A stretch of DNA of 64,000 nt, taken from NCBI RefSeq assembly GCF_963677715.1, contig NZ_OY782495.1:2036001-2100000 (forward strand). Reading direction: 5' to 3'. The notes beneath the pieces are model-generated. The model made no database searches. It had not been told where the DNA came from and was given only the letters and a program-made list of their open reading frames with translations. Of the stretch, positions 1-8,898 are shown piece after piece (position 1 is the stretch's first letter; every line of letters starts with the position of its first letter). The DNA comes from an uncultured Bacteroides sp. (GTDB lineage: Bacteria; Bacteroidota; Bacteroidia; Bacteroidales; Bacteroidaceae). Both the position numbers and the translations under genes were made by a program.

Positions 1-2043
1 AAGATCAAGCATTTCCGCCTCAAGCAATACTTTTTCCATTAATTCTTTTACGCCTATTCCCTTTTTCGCAGAAATATCTTGCGACTGATACTTACCACCC
101 CATTCTTCCACGAGGAAATTCATAGCAGCTAATTCTTCTTTTATTTTCTCCGGGTTAGCCCCATTCTTATCAATTTTATTGATCGCAAACACAATGGGAA
201 CCCCTGCAGCCATGGCATGGTTAATTGCCTCTTTTGTTTGTGGCATCACATTGTCATCAGCCGCTACAATAATAATAGCTATATCTGTTACTTTCGCTCC
301 ACGAGCACGCATAGCGGTAAAAGCCTCATGCCCCGGAGTATCAAGAAATGTAATTTCTCGTCCATCTTCAAGGGTTACATTATAAGCACCAATATGCTGC
401 GTAATACCTCCGGCTTCACCCGCAATAACATTTGCTTTACGAATATAATCAAGCAAAGACGTTTTACCGTGGTCGACATGCCCCATAACCGTTACTATCG
501 GAGCACGATGTTGTAAATCTTCCGGACTATCCTCCTTTTCAACAATCGCTTGTGAAACTTCGGCACTAACATATTCCGTCTTATAGCCGAATTCTTCAGC
601 TACCAAGTTAATAGTTTCTGCATCCAAACGTTGGTTAATAGATACCATCATTCCAATGCTCATGCACGTACCAATAACCTGGTTTACTGAAATATCCATC
701 ATATTAGCCAGCTCGTTAGCTGTAACAAACTCGGTAATCTTTAATACCTTACTTCCGGCTATTTCCTTATCATCAAGTTCTTGCTGCCTGTTAAAAGCTG
801 TTTCCCGTTTCTCTTTACGGTATTTGGAGGTTTTATTTTTTCCTTTAGTAGTAAGACGAGCCAGCGTTTCTTTTATTTGTTTAGCAACATCCTCTTCACT
901 GACTTCTTGTTTAATAACAGGTTTCTTAAATCGATCTCTATTGTTATTATTACCACGATTCTTAGCCTGTTGAGCTTGTCCGCCTCCAGCAGTATTTGGA
1001 TGTAAATTTATACTCTTTACACTTTTCTCACTGTTAGGTACAGGACGTGCAAAGTTAGATGTTACATTATTAATGTCAACCTTCTCCTTATTAATGCGAT
1101 TCCTTTTTTTCTTTGCAGCAGCATCCACATTTTCCTTAGGAACAGCCTTCACCACCTTAATGTCTTCCTTACGAATTTCCTTGATGATGGCCTCTTTCAT
1201 TTGTTTTTTCTGATCCTGACGAACCTTGTCCTTTTCTTCACGTTCACGGCGTTTCTCCTCCTTCGTTTTTTTCTTTGGACGAGTTGTTTGGTTCAGTGCG
1301 GCAAGATCTATCTGCCCAATTACATTAATTTTAGAAACCAACTCCGTTGGCCTAATCTTAAATACATCCTCATCGTTATTCGATGAAACCAGTTCGGGTT
1401 CAGAAGCTTCTTCCTTCTTTTCAACCGGCATCAATGCCTCTTCATTTACTTTTTCAATCACTTGTGGAGTTTCTTTCACTATTTCAGGTTCTACCAGAGT
1501 CTCTGTTTTAACGGGCTCTTGCTTATCTAGAGGAGCTTCTTCCACCATCGGTGCAGCTATTTTATCCTCTTCCAATATAGGTTCTTTTGGAGCCTGTACA
1601 GGCTCAGGTTCAGGTTCAACAATTGCCTCGGCCACTACCACTACTGGCACTGCTTCTACTATCTGTTCTTTTTCTGCTTTCCGGTTCAATTTATCCAAAT
1701 CGATCCTGCCAACAGATTTAAACTTCGGGCGAACGTCTTCCGGGACGACAGTTTTAATCACATCATCCGTTTTAGGCTTCTCGGGTTCTACATTTTCGTA
1801 ACCATCGATAGCAACTGTACCTTTATTGCGATCCTTGTTCTGACGTTCCTGAATAAAACGTTCAGATTCAAGCCTCAGGTCTTTATCTGTGCTGAATTCT
1901 TTCACGAGTATTGCGTATTGTTCCTCGCTAATTTTCGTGTTAGGGCTAGCCTCAATGATATGCCCTTTCTTTTGCAAGAACTCAACAACCGTCGTGATTC
2001 CCACATTCAAATCTCTTGTTACTTTGTTTAACCTTATCGTCAT
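1..2043 (-). CDS. infB: translation initiation factor IF-2 (partial, C-terminus outside window)
   Basis: IF-2 is the GTPase that brings initiator tRNA to the 30S subunit. The 681 codons seen start at the ATG at 2043 with an IF2 N-terminal helical domain ([15 protein letters not shown]). A long Lys/Glu/Pro/Val-rich low-complexity linker follows at about residues 70-450. The G domain begins near residue 520 with GHVDHGKT, then the DTPGHEAF switch region and an AINKID base-recognition motif. The remainder of the G domain and the tRNA-binding C-domains lie beyond position 1. The gene follows nusA by 50 bases on the same strand, the usual rimP-nusA-infB order, so it is probably co-transcribed with them. 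Open reading frames on the opposite strand here come from the repetitive linker and were left out. Confidence 0.97.
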   Translation of the reverse strand, partial: MTIRLNKVTRDLNVGITTVVEFLQKKGHIIEASPNTKISEEQYAILVKEFSTDKDLRLESERFIQERQNKDRNKGTVAIDGYENVEPEKPKTDDVIKTVVPEDVRPKFKSVGRIDLDKLNRKAEKEQIVEAVPVVVVAEAIVEPEPEPVQAPKEPILEEDKIAAPMVEEAPLDKQEPVKTETLVEPEIVKETPQVIEKVNEEALMPVEKKEEASEPELVSSNNDEDVFKIRPTELVSKINVIGQIDLAALNQTTRPKKKTKEEKRREREEKDKVRQDQKKQMKEAIIKEIRKEDIKVVKAVPKENVDAAAKKKRNRINKEKVDINNVTSNFARPVPNSEKSVKSINLHPNTAGGGQAQQAKNRGNNNNRDRFKKPVIKQEVSEEDVAKQIKETLARLTTKGKNKTSKYRKEKRETAFNRQQELDDKEIAGSKVLKITEFVTANELANMMDISVNQVIGTCMSIGMMVSINQRLDAETINLVAEEFGYKTEYVSAEVSQAIVEKEDSPEDLQHRAPIVTVMGHVDHGKTSLLDYIRKANVIAGEAGGITQHIGAYNVTLEDGREITFLDTPGHEAFTAMRARGAKVTDIAIIIVAADDNVMPQTKEAINHAMAAGVPIVFAINKIDKNGANPEKIKEELAAMNFLVEEWGGKYQSQDISAKKGIGVKELMEKVLLEAEMLDL

Positions 2044-2093
2044 AGTTTAAATTAATGGATAATGAAGTAGAAGCTATCTATCTAAATAATAAT

Positions 2094-3356
2094 TTAGTTT
2101 TCCTCTTCAAACTCCGATTTCAAAATACGCAACACTTCGTCCACCGTTTCTTCTTCCAGATCCGTTTTCTCTATCAACATCTCACGAGGTGCACTCAATA
2201 CTGCTTTTGCCGTATCGATACCTATGCTTTTAATAGCATTAATTACCCATCCGTCAATTTCATCGCTAAACTCCTCCAGATAGATATCTTCATCCTGTAC
2301 ATTTTCATCCAGCTCGCGGAACACGTCTATAGTGTACTCAGTCAACATACTGGCAAGCTTGATGTTCAAACCGCCTTTTCCAATAGCCAGCGACACCTCT
2401 TCAGGCTTTAAAAAGACCTCGGCCCTTCGCTCTTCTTCATTAAGTTTAATAGATGAAATTTTTGCGGGGCTAAGCGAGCGCTGAATAAATAATGAAATAT
2501 TCGAGGTATAATTTATAACATCAATATTTTCATTTCTCAATTCACGGACAATGCCGTGTATACGACTACCTTTCACTCCAACGCAAGCTCCTACAGGATC
2601 AATTCTGTCATCATAAGATTCTACAGCGATCTTTGCACGTTCGCCGGGAATACGGGCTATTTTTTTAATTGTAATCAATCCATCGTTTATCTCAGGTACT
2701 TCCATTTCAAATAAACGTTGAAGGAAAACCGGAGAAGTACGTGATATAATAATTTTCGGATTATTATTCTTATTATCCACACGAGCTACAACAGCACGCG
2801 CTGTCTCTCCTTTGCGATAAAAGTCACTAGGTATTTGCTCTGTTTTGGGCAATAATAGCTCATTCCCTTCATCATCAAGCAAAAGTATTTCTTTTTTCCA
2901 AATCTGATATACTTCCGCATTAATAATAGTTCCTACCTGGTCTATATATTTATTATAAAGGCTGTCTTTCTCTAGCTCAAGAATTTTAGAGGCTAACGTC
3001 TGACGAAGATTCAAAATGGCACGGCGTCCGAATTTAGCGAAAATGACCTCATCCGTCACCTCTTCTCCCACTTCATATGAAGCATCAATCTTCTGCGCTT
3101 CCAAAAGTGGTATTTGCATATTCGGATTTGTTAAGTCCTCATCTGCAACAACTTCACGATTACGCCAAATTTCGAAATCACCTTTATCGGGATTCACAAT
3201 TACGTCGTAATTCTCATCAGTGCCAAACATTTTCGCGATAACACTACGGAAAGACTCCTCGAGTACACTCACCATAGTTGTTCTATCGATATTTTTCAGT
3301 TCCTTAAATTCTGAAAATGTATCAATCAAGCTGATTGTTTCCTCTTTTTTGGCCAT
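2094..3356 (-). CDS. nusA: transcription termination/antitermination factor NusA
   Basis: NusA binds RNA polymerase and nascent RNA and modulates pausing, termination and antitermination. At 420 residues the protein shows an N-terminal polymerase-binding domain (about 1-130), an S1 domain (about 135-205, containing GETARAVVARVD), and two KH domains (about 230-370) with GVKGSRIHGIV and AIGKGGLNIKLAS. It ends in a short acidic tail. It is shorter than the E. coli protein (495 residues) because the two C-terminal acidic repeats are absent or reduced, as is common outside proteobacteria. It lies 2 bases downstream of rimP and 50 bases upstream of infB, so the three form an operon. Confidence 0.97.
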   Translation of the reverse strand: MAKKEETISLIDTFSEFKELKNIDRTTMVSVLEESFRSVIAKMFGTDENYDVIVNPDKGDFEIWRNREVVADEDLTNPNMQIPLLEAQKIDASYEVGEEVTDEVIFAKFGRRAILNLRQTLASKILELEKDSLYNKYIDQVGTIINAEVYQIWKKEILLLDDEGNELLLPKTEQIPSDFYRKGETARAVVARVDNKNNNPKIIISRTSPVFLQRLFEMEVPEINDGLITIKKIARIPGERAKIAVESYDDRIDPVGACVGVKGSRIHGIVRELRNENIDVINYTSNISLFIQRSLSPAKISSIKLNEEERRAEVFLKPEEVSLAIGKGGLNIKLASMLTEYTIDVFRELDENVQDEDIYLEEFSDEIDGWVINAIKSIGIDTAKAVLSAPREMLIEKTDLEEETVDEVLRILKSEFEEEN

Positions 3357-3358
3357 AA

Positions 3359-3826
3359 TTATTTAAAACTAATTAAGTATTTAGTGTATTTTATATCAGC
3401 GTAAACAAATGTTTCATCCTCTTCTTGCAATTTCGGACGTTTGTCTCCTGCTATTTTTACCTTCTTCAGAATAGTAACAACGAACTTTTCTTCATCTGCA
3501 TTTTTCAGCACGCCATTTAATTTGCGCCCATCTCTAGTGAGAATTTCTACCTCTTTTCCTATATGGTTATAGTACTGCTGCAATACTTTAAAGGGTTGCC
3601 CTATCCCTGCCGATCCAACTTCTAATTCGTAATCTTCCTCTTCGCGGTTAAGCTTCGATTCAATATAGCGGCTCAATTCAACGCAATCTTCGATCCACAC
3701 CCCCTCAGCATGATCTATCTCGACCACTATTTTATCATCTGAACTAACGGCTATCTCTACGAGAAAATAATCTTTTTCTTTAAGCCACTCTTCAACAATC
3801 TGACAAACCGTTTTTTTTTCTACCAT
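3359..3826 (-). CDS. rimP: ribosome maturation factor RimP
   Basis: RimP is needed for maturation of the 30S subunit. The 155-residue protein has the two expected parts: an N-terminal alpha/beta domain (about 1-80) with the GSAGIGQPF segment (GSPGL in many relatives), and a C-terminal SH3-like domain (about 85-155) with VEILTRDGRKLNGVL. Its length matches the family. It is the first gene of the rimP-nusA-infB unit; the 270-base divergent gap upstream (3827-4096) is A-rich and should hold its promoter, although I could not single out a convincing consensus. Confidence 0.94.
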   Translation of the reverse strand: MVEKKTVCQIVEEWLKEKDYFLVEIAVSSDDKIVVEIDHAEGVWIEDCVELSRYIESKLNREEEDYELEVGSAGIGQPFKVLQQYYNHIGKEVEILTRDGRKLNGVLKNADEEKFVVTILKKVKIAGDKRPKLQEEDETFVYADIKYTKYLISFK

Positions 3827-4096
3827 GGGCTAATTATAAAAAAAAGGAGCTAAATTGCCCCTCCACCTTTCATCTGTTCCGAGCGCAAAGATACAAATAA
3901 TCTATTCGACTACAAAACATTAGCGAAAAAAAAAAGAAAAGTCTTATTCCTTTTTCTCCCCCAAGAAAAGCTTTTAATAAAAAAAAGAAAAAGGAGAAAG
4001 ATCAATCTCTTTGTTTTTTATATTTGGGCTTAACGAAAAACAGAGATTTATAAGAAAGAATCGCTATCTTTACCACGAATTCAAAAAGACATAATT

Positions 4097-4495
4097 ATGG
4101 CACATCCCCTGAATACCAATAAGCAATTCATGGTAGGCAATGGTATATTAGCTTTTGCCGTTATCTTCGTAGTAGTCCTCTTCATTTACATGAGCTTAAA
4201 ATTGCAGCAAGACAAAAAAGTAAAACGCAACTTCGAAGAAACATATACCATTAGCTTGGAAAAAGGATTTGTAGGAGACTCGCTCTCACTTCTAATTAAT
4301 GACAGCCTCATGATGAATAAACGAATAACAAAAGAGCCCGAATCAATAGAGATAGGACGCTTCGCTGAGCAAAGTGCATTAATGATTGTCGATAATTTAA
4401 CAGAAAAGATGTCTGCTTTCAACTTAAGTGAAAAAGGAGGTGTCTATCGTTTTGAAAAAGACCCAGACGGAATTAAACAGTTGGCACAAGAATAG
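4097..4495 (+). CDS. small single-pass membrane protein of unknown function
   Basis: I do not recognise a named family. The 132-residue protein has a short N-terminus (MAHPLNTNKQFMVGNG), one clear hydrophobic segment at about residues 15-34 (ILAFAVIFVVVLFIYMSL) and a basic stretch after it (KLQQDKKVKR). About 95 mostly polar residues follow, with a predicted alpha/beta pattern. There is no cleavage site, so it is probably anchored in the inner membrane by its N-terminus. It is divergent from rimP and convergent with the metallopeptidase gene, whose stop is 13 bases away. A TATCTTTA element at 4065-4072, close to the Bacteroides -7 consensus, precedes it. Confidence 0.75.
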   Translation: MAHPLNTNKQFMVGNGILAFAVIFVVVLFIYMSLKLQQDKKVKRNFEETYTISLEKGFVGDSLSLLINDSLMMNKRITKEPESIEIGRFAEQSALMIVDNLTEKMSAFNLSEKGGVYRFEKDPDGIKQLAQE

Positions 4496-4508
4496 GCTAG
4501 AAACCAAT

Positions 4509-5207
4509 CTATATTTCCGTCTTATATTTTTTAAGCTCTTCACGTAAAGCCAGTGCTTTACCGTCGGTTAAGCTATCCAGCAAAGTCCAAAATCGTTCTC
4601 CATGGTTCATTTCACGGGTATGACAGAGCTCATGCAACAGCACATAATCAACAAGATGGCGTGGCAACAGCACCAAGAAGCAAGAAAGATTAATGCCTTT
4701 CCGCGCAGAGCAACTGCCCCATCGCCCACGACTCGAATTTATTTTCACACTCTCATATTGAAACTGGTGCTGTTCAGCAAGCATATATAGTCTAGGTGGA
4801 AGAATAATTTTAGCATTTCTCCGAAGAGCTTCCTCTACCACCTTACGCAACCACGCCTGTAATTTTTCATCTTTAAAATCGGCATTAAAGGGGCAAATAA
4901 TTTTCATCTTCCCTAATTCAGAGTGAGAAAGAAATCGATCACGATTACCGTATGCTAAAGAAAGTCTGAAAAATTCAGTATCAATGCGGAAATCTAAATC
5001 TATCAAAGGATGTAAGTGCTCATTCTTTGATGCTAACAATTTAACACGCAATTGTTCGATTGCCGCCTCAATTTCTTTCAAAGATGTCCGAGGAGGCACA
5101 GTAACAATAATTTCACCGTCTCTTGCACGAAAAATGAGACGTTTTGCACGTACATTTACATGTATTATCAAACGCCCCAATTCTTTATCTTCTATTACTT
5201 TATCCAA
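4509..5207 (-). CDS. YgjP-like (DUF45) M48-related metallopeptidase
   Basis: The 232-residue protein matches the YgjP/DUF45 group of SprT-like zinc metallopeptidases. It shows an N-terminal beta-rich part (KRLIFRARDGEIIVTVPP), the RGRWGSCSARKGINLS segment typical of the family, and the zinc-binding HELCH (HExxH) followed by HGERFW around residues 185-205. His, His and a downstream residue would bind zinc and the Glu would be the general base. Physiological substrates of the family are not established. It is a single gene convergent with the small membrane protein gene. Confidence 0.88.
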   Translation of the reverse strand: MDKVIEDKELGRLIIHVNVRAKRLIFRARDGEIIVTVPPRTSLKEIEAAIEQLRVKLLASKNEHLHPLIDLDFRIDTEFFRLSLAYGNRDRFLSHSELGKMKIICPFNADFKDEKLQAWLRKVVEEALRRNAKIILPPRLYMLAEQHQFQYESVKINSSRGRWGSCSARKGINLSCFLVLLPRHLVDYVLLHELCHTREMNHGERFWTLLDSLTDGKALALREELKKYKTEI

Positions 5208-5507
5208 TTCAGGAGGAAAAATTAGCCAGTTATACTACCAATACACGAAAGTAGTTTAAATTCTAAACCCGAGCAAGAAACATTGAATTTATATCTTAAA
5301 AACATAATTGAACAGAGTGTTCAATACCGAACACGCCCAAAAAGACCTATTTAGTTGTCAGCCTGCAGCTTACCTGTTTGGCACAAATATTGATTACTAA
5401 ATTATCAGAGTTCGTTAGCCTAGGAAAAAAAACAGATGCATAGCTTGCAACTTTTCGCTATGCTTTTACGTCTAATTAATAACGAAGAAAACAAAAAACA
5501 GGAAATT
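5208..5507. promoter_or_regulatory. intergenic region with two inverted repeats upstream of the DUF2807 pair
   Basis: This 300-base gap between divergent genes holds no convincing gene. It contains an 18-bp interrupted palindrome at 5317-5334 (GTGTTC, 6-base spacer, GAACAC), which could be an operator. At 5438-5463 there is a 7-bp stem (GCATAGC/GCTATGC, 12-base loop) followed by four T, which in a transcript would form a leader hairpin ahead of the first DUF2807 start. Both structures are seen directly; their functions are inferred. Confidence 0.4.
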
Positions 5508-6242
5508 ATGAAAACGAACTCGAGAATTTTACTATTAACAGTGCTCACCTTGGGGCTATTTACCAGATGTACGGTTTTAAGTGATAATATAAAACCTAGT
5601 AAAAATTATATTACCCGAAACTACAAAGTAAAGGAATTTAATAAAATAGATGCCTCTACGGTGGGGAATATAAGTTTCACCCAATCGGCAGATAAGAGTT
5701 GCACTTTACAGATATACGGACCTGATAATATTGTTTCCCTCATACAAGCAAGCGTAAAAGACAATACGTTGATTTTGACTACGGAAAAACAAAATAGAAT
5801 AAAGAATGCAGGAAAAATAAAAATATCGATAATCGCTCCCAACCTAAACGCCATTCATTTTAAAGGTGTAGGAGATATAAATATAGAGAGTGAGCTTTCT
5901 ACGCAAAGCCTAGAGATTGAGAGCAAAGGAGTGGGCGATATCAAGCTAGAAGCGCTCAATTGTAAAACACTCTCTGTAAGTTCAATGGGAGTTGGTAATA
6001 TTAAACTCCAAGGCATTGCAGAGAAAGCCAGCCTAGCATCTAAAGGAGTTGGAGATATAGAGGCTGAAAACTTAAAAGCAGCATCTGTTGAGGCATCCTC
6101 AGAAGGGGTAGGTAATATATCATGCTATGCCACTGAATCTTTATCCGCATCAGCCAAAGGCATTGGTAGTATTAAGTACGGAGGGTCTCCGAAAGAAAAA
6201 AACATTAGAAAGAGTGGTATTGGAACAATTAAGGCTTTATAA
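5508..6242 (+). CDS. head-GIN domain (DUF2807) adhesin-like protein, GVGD-repeat paralogue
   Basis: The 244-residue protein carries a putative autotransporter-adhesin head GIN domain (DUF2807), predicted to fold as a right-handed beta-helix. I chose the ATG at 5508, which gives a good export signal (LLLTVLTLGLFTRC). A Cys follows but FTRC is a poor lipobox, so lipidation is uncertain. An upstream in-frame ATG at 5436 lies inside a hairpin and would add a non-signal extension. From about residue 115 the motif G-V/I-G-D/N/S/T-I recurs seven times at roughly 20-residue spacing, one per helix turn. The next gene is a paralogue 13 bases downstream. Its role is unknown; it is probably periplasmic or surface-exposed. 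Confidence 0.85.
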   Translation: MKTNSRILLLTVLTLGLFTRCTVLSDNIKPSKNYITRNYKVKEFNKIDASTVGNISFTQSADKSCTLQIYGPDNIVSLIQASVKDNTLILTTEKQNRIKNAGKIKISIIAPNLNAIHFKGVGDINIESELSTQSLEIESKGVGDIKLEALNCKTLSVSSMGVGNIKLQGIAEKASLASKGVGDIEAENLKAASVEASSEGVGNISCYATESLSASAKGIGSIKYGGSPKEKNIRKSGIGTIKAL

Positions 6243-6255
6243 AAAACAAAAAATC

Positions 6256-7035
6256 ATGAGAAATATATCGTTATTTATCGCAGCATTTGGGACACTGCTA
6301 TTTGGAACAACAGCATGTTCTCAAGCGCAAAGAGTTGTAGGAAGCCAAAACTACACTACTAAGAATATTCAAGTTGGGGCATTCAATAGTCTGAAACTCT
6401 TGGGAAGTCCCGATATTATCTATAAACAAACCAAAGGAAAACCAACCATACAAATATACGGATCTGATAACATCATTGAGCTTGTCGAAACCAAAGTAGA
6501 AAACAATACCCTACTGGTTAAATTCAAAAACAATACCAATATTATAAATCGGGGGAAATTAGAAGTCAGAGTCTCAGGCCCCTCTTTAAATCAAATAAGC
6601 ATTCAAGGATCAGGTGATATCTTCTTAACTAATGGGATAAAAAATAACGAATCGGTACAATTAAGCATCCAAGGTTCCGGTGATATAAAAGGAGAAGGCA
6701 TTCTTTGCAATCGAGTCTCCATATCTATTTCCGGCTCCGGAGATATTGAGTTAGATAACGTCAAAAGTGATTATGCAGCAATGAATATTTCCGGATCAGG
6801 AGATGCCACTTTAAGCGGGACCTGCAAAGAAGCAGACTTTAGCATTTCGGGGTCCGGAGATATTAATGCAATAAAATTAATAGCAGAAAAGGTATCTGCC
6901 AGAGTCAGCGGATCAGGAGATATATCCTGCTACGCTACAGCATTTCTTAAAGGAGGAGTTAGCGGCAGTGGTGAGGTTTCTTATAAAGGGAATCCACAAA
7001 TAAACTTCTCCAAGAAAGGATTACATAAATGGTAA
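6256..7035 (+). CDS. head-GIN domain (DUF2807) adhesin-like protein, GSGD-repeat paralogue
   Basis: This 259-residue paralogue of the preceding gene starts at the ATG at 6256. It has a signal peptide ending in TTACSQAQ, a plausible lipobox (T-T-A-C), so it is likely a lipoprotein. The DUF2807 domain carries seven copies of G-S-G-D/E-I/A/V at about 15-25-residue spacing. The same positions in the upstream protein carry G-V/I-G, so each paralogue has homogenised its own turn motif. The two share the layout VxxQNYTTKNIQVGAFN / KNYITRNYKVKEFN after the signal. Two terminator-like hairpins follow. Function is unknown. Confidence 0.87.
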   Translation: MRNISLFIAAFGTLLFGTTACSQAQRVVGSQNYTTKNIQVGAFNSLKLLGSPDIIYKQTKGKPTIQIYGSDNIIELVETKVENNTLLVKFKNNTNIINRGKLEVRVSGPSLNQISIQGSGDIFLTNGIKNNESVQLSIQGSGDIKGEGILCNRVSISISGSGDIELDNVKSDYAAMNISGSGDATLSGTCKEADFSISGSGDINAIKLIAEKVSARVSGSGDISCYATAFLKGGVSGSGEVSYKGNPQINFSKKGLHKW

Positions 7036-7100
7036 ATAATTTTCAGCTAAAAAAGTCTCTAAATTCTCTCTATAAATTTAACATACCTCTGACGGAGGAA

Positions 7101-7145
7101 AAGGGAGAGTGTCCGTGATGGATGCTCTCCCTTACTTACTTTTTT
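7101..7145 (+). terminator. terminator hairpin after the DUF2807 pair
   Basis: A 9-bp stem (AAGGGAGAG at 7101-7109 with CTCTCCCTT at 7125-7133) closes a 15-base loop and is followed by a T-rich tract at 7139-7145. It lies 66 bases beyond the stop of the second DUF2807 gene and fits an intrinsic terminator. Confidence 0.7.
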
Positions 7146-7190
7146 ATGTGTAACGCTATAATATTAGGACTAGAAAAATATCAAAAAATA

Positions 7191-7224
7191 AAAAGGCTAC
7201 TGCCTCACGCGGTAACCTTTTTTA
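7191..7224. terminator. bidirectional terminator between convergent genes
   Basis: The arms AAAGGCTAC (7192-7200) and GTAACCTTT (7212-7220), with one mismatch, close an 11-base loop. The hairpin is flanked by an A-run on the left and T7 on the right, so it can act on both strands. It sits between the convergent DUF2807 and DUF4252 genes. Confidence 0.7.
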
Positions 7225-7350
7225 TCTTAGTTAGCTATTTATAGAAATTTGAAAAGTTTGAAACTTCACAGCCTCAAGTTGTTTTAATGTTTTAATTAAG
7301 CACACTAACTATATTATATTTAAAGCAAATGAAAATGTTACATTTTTAAA

Positions 7351-7833
7351 TTATGAATGCTTTTGCTTCATAGAATTGGCCAATTTTGAAATAAAGTCAG
7401 AACTCATGATACCTGTAAAATTAATAACCATGAAATGACTGTTTTCGTGCATAAGCATAACCAATTCAACAATAGCTTCATTTTTCTTTCTAATCATAAT
7501 CTGATAATTCTCTGACTTATCACTGAAAGAGAGAAAAGGTTCAAATCTGCCGGAATTCTTCTCTACCAATTTTAAAGCCTCATTATAATAGGTTTTACCT
7601 TTTACATTAGAGGTAAGCATCTGCATACTTTTGAGATTAGAAATAATCTCTAAAACATCTCCGTCTTTTTCCGCATCATTTTTTAATATTTCCTCCATCA
7701 TTTTAGGACTAATAGTAACACAAGTAAGATTTGAATCTGCTTTATGTTCGGCCAAAAAACGAGTAGCAAAATCTTGCGCCGAGACGAAGACCGATAATGT
7801 CATCAAATATATTAAAAGAGCTCTTTTTCTCAT
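7351..7833 (-). CDS. DUF4252 exported protein
   Basis: The 160-residue protein has a cleavable signal peptide (LLIYLMTLSVFVSAQ) and a DUF4252 domain: a start like F-A-x-x-x-x-x-H, a SPKMMEEIL segment, and a C-terminal beta-rich half ending in NFTGIMSSDFISKLAN. The family is common in Bacteroidetes and its function is unknown. It is the last gene of a sigma factor operon; its start overlaps the stop of the preceding gene by 4 bases (ATGA), indicating translational coupling. Members of this family often accompany ECF sigma genes, which hints at an envelope-related regulon. Confidence 0.85.
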   Translation of the reverse strand: MRKRALLIYLMTLSVFVSAQDFATRFLAEHKADSNLTCVTISPKMMEEILKNDAEKDGDVLEIISNLKSMQMLTSNVKGKTYYNEALKLVEKNSGRFEPFLSFSDKSENYQIMIRKKNEAIVELVMLMHENSHFMVINFTGIMSSDFISKLANSMKQKHS

Positions 7834-8339
7834 TCTTTTATCATTTCAGCCTTCGCTTTTAGGCTATCAGCCAAATGTTGATCTTGTGATTTATTAATCC
7901 CTTCAGAAAGCATCATCAACGCTGAAGACACCTGTTTATAGGCAACCTCAGGATCATCATAAGTATCTGTATATGTATCATAATTATAATCTAAATCATC
8001 AGCAGCATAAAACGTACGTTGAGCAACATTGCCTAATGACAACAGAATAGCAACAACGGCGGCGGCCTTAAACAGAGGCATAAATCGACCCACCAAGGTT
8101 AACCGTTTAGCCTTTACAACAGGCACTTCTACTTCGGCCAAGATGCGCGCATCAAAATCGGCTCCTAATCCAACTTCCTGTTGAAGCCGTTGATACACAA
8201 ATAAATCTTTATACTTTAGCAAATGTGCAGGGATTTCTTTATTATTAATAAAGAAAGAGCGCAATTCCGTTTCTTCCTCTAAAGAGGTTTCACATTGCCA
8301 ATACTGCTCCAAAAGCTGTTCTATATATTTATAATCCAT
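7830..8339 (-). CDS. putative anti-sigma factor, single-pass membrane protein
   Basis: The 169-residue protein has a cytoplasmic N-terminal helical region (about 1-85: MDYKYIEQLLEQYWQCETSL, then EEETELRSFF), one transmembrane helix at about residues 90-107 (FKAAAVVAILLSLGNVA) and a short acidic outer part with several Tyr/Asp. The N-terminal pattern is that of small Bacteroidetes anti-sigma proteins: a short helix with an W-x-C-E-T-S-L-E-E-E-x-x-L-R element. Its start overlaps the sigma factor gene by 11 bases and its stop overlaps the DUF4252 gene by 4, so the three are tightly coupled. The anti-sigma role is inferred from topology and context. Confidence 0.75.
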   Translation of the reverse strand: MDYKYIEQLLEQYWQCETSLEEETELRSFFINNKEIPAHLLKYKDLFVYQRLQQEVGLGADFDARILAEVEVPVVKAKRLTLVGRFMPLFKAAAVVAILLSLGNVAQRTFYAADDLDYNYDTYTDTYDDPEVAYKQVSSALMMLSEGINKSQDQHLADSLKAKAEMIKE

Positions 8340-8838
8340 ATTGTTCTATTTCAAGATACCGTTGTTTCACTTTCTGTCTTGCTCTATAAAGATTAACTTT
8401 TATCTGTTCTTCTGTTAAGTGCAATGCAGCTGCAATTTCCTTGTATGTTTCTCCCTCAATATCTCTCAGCTGCATAATGAGCCTTTGTTTTTCGGGAAGA
8501 TCGTTAATCAATTGATGAATTATTTCCAGTCGTTCCGTATTAACCAATTGATCATAAGGACCAGATGCATCAAGCGCTTCTTCTATATCAGGAGTCAATT
8601 CTACATTTTGGGCTTCTTTTTTTTGGCTGCGATCAATGGCTAAATTTTTAGCAACAACCAAACAATAAGCTTCAATAGATTCAAATTGTAACCATTCATC
8701 ACGCTTATTCCAAACCCGAATCATCGTATCCTGTACAACATCCTCCGCCTCGGCTCTGTCGAGGGTAATTCTGAGCGCCAATCGAAAAAGCTTATCTTTC
8801 AAAGGCAGTATGTCGTTCCGAAAGCTGATTTCTTGCAT
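8329..8838 (-). CDS. RNA polymerase sigma-70 factor, ECF subfamily
   Basis: The 169-residue protein has the two domains of ECF sigma factors: region 2 (about 10-80, with AEDVVQDTMIRVW, which binds the -10 element and core polymerase) and region 4 (about 110-160, with LPEKQRLIMQLRDIEG followed by a helix-turn-helix, YKEIAAALHLTEEQIKVNL). It leads an operon with the putative anti-sigma factor and a DUF4252 protein. It probably drives its own operon and a small envelope-stress-type regulon; the signal is unknown. Confidence 0.93.
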   Translation of the reverse strand: MQEISFRNDILPLKDKLFRLALRITLDRAEAEDVVQDTMIRVWNKRDEWLQFESIEAYCLVVAKNLAIDRSQKKEAQNVELTPDIEEALDASGPYDQLVNTERLEIIHQLINDLPEKQRLIMQLRDIEGETYKEIAAALHLTEEQIKVNLYRARQKVKQRYLEIEQYGL

Positions 8839-8898
8839 CTCTATAATAGTGACGGGTGAGCATTTGAAAAGTTACAATAAACTTCCTTTTTTCTCCAA

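Noticed and set aside
1226-1801. 191-residue plus-strand frame opposite infB
   Set aside because: It is a Ser/Thr/Phe-rich shadow of the Glu/Lys/Pro-rich linker of IF-2 on the other strand.
5436-5507. Earlier ATG for the first DUF2807 gene
   Set aside because: It lies in a hairpin and places non-signal residues before a clear export signal starting at 5508.
6127-6255. Earlier start for the second DUF2807 gene
   Set aside because: It overlaps the first gene by more than 100 bases and hides the signal peptide that starts at 6256.
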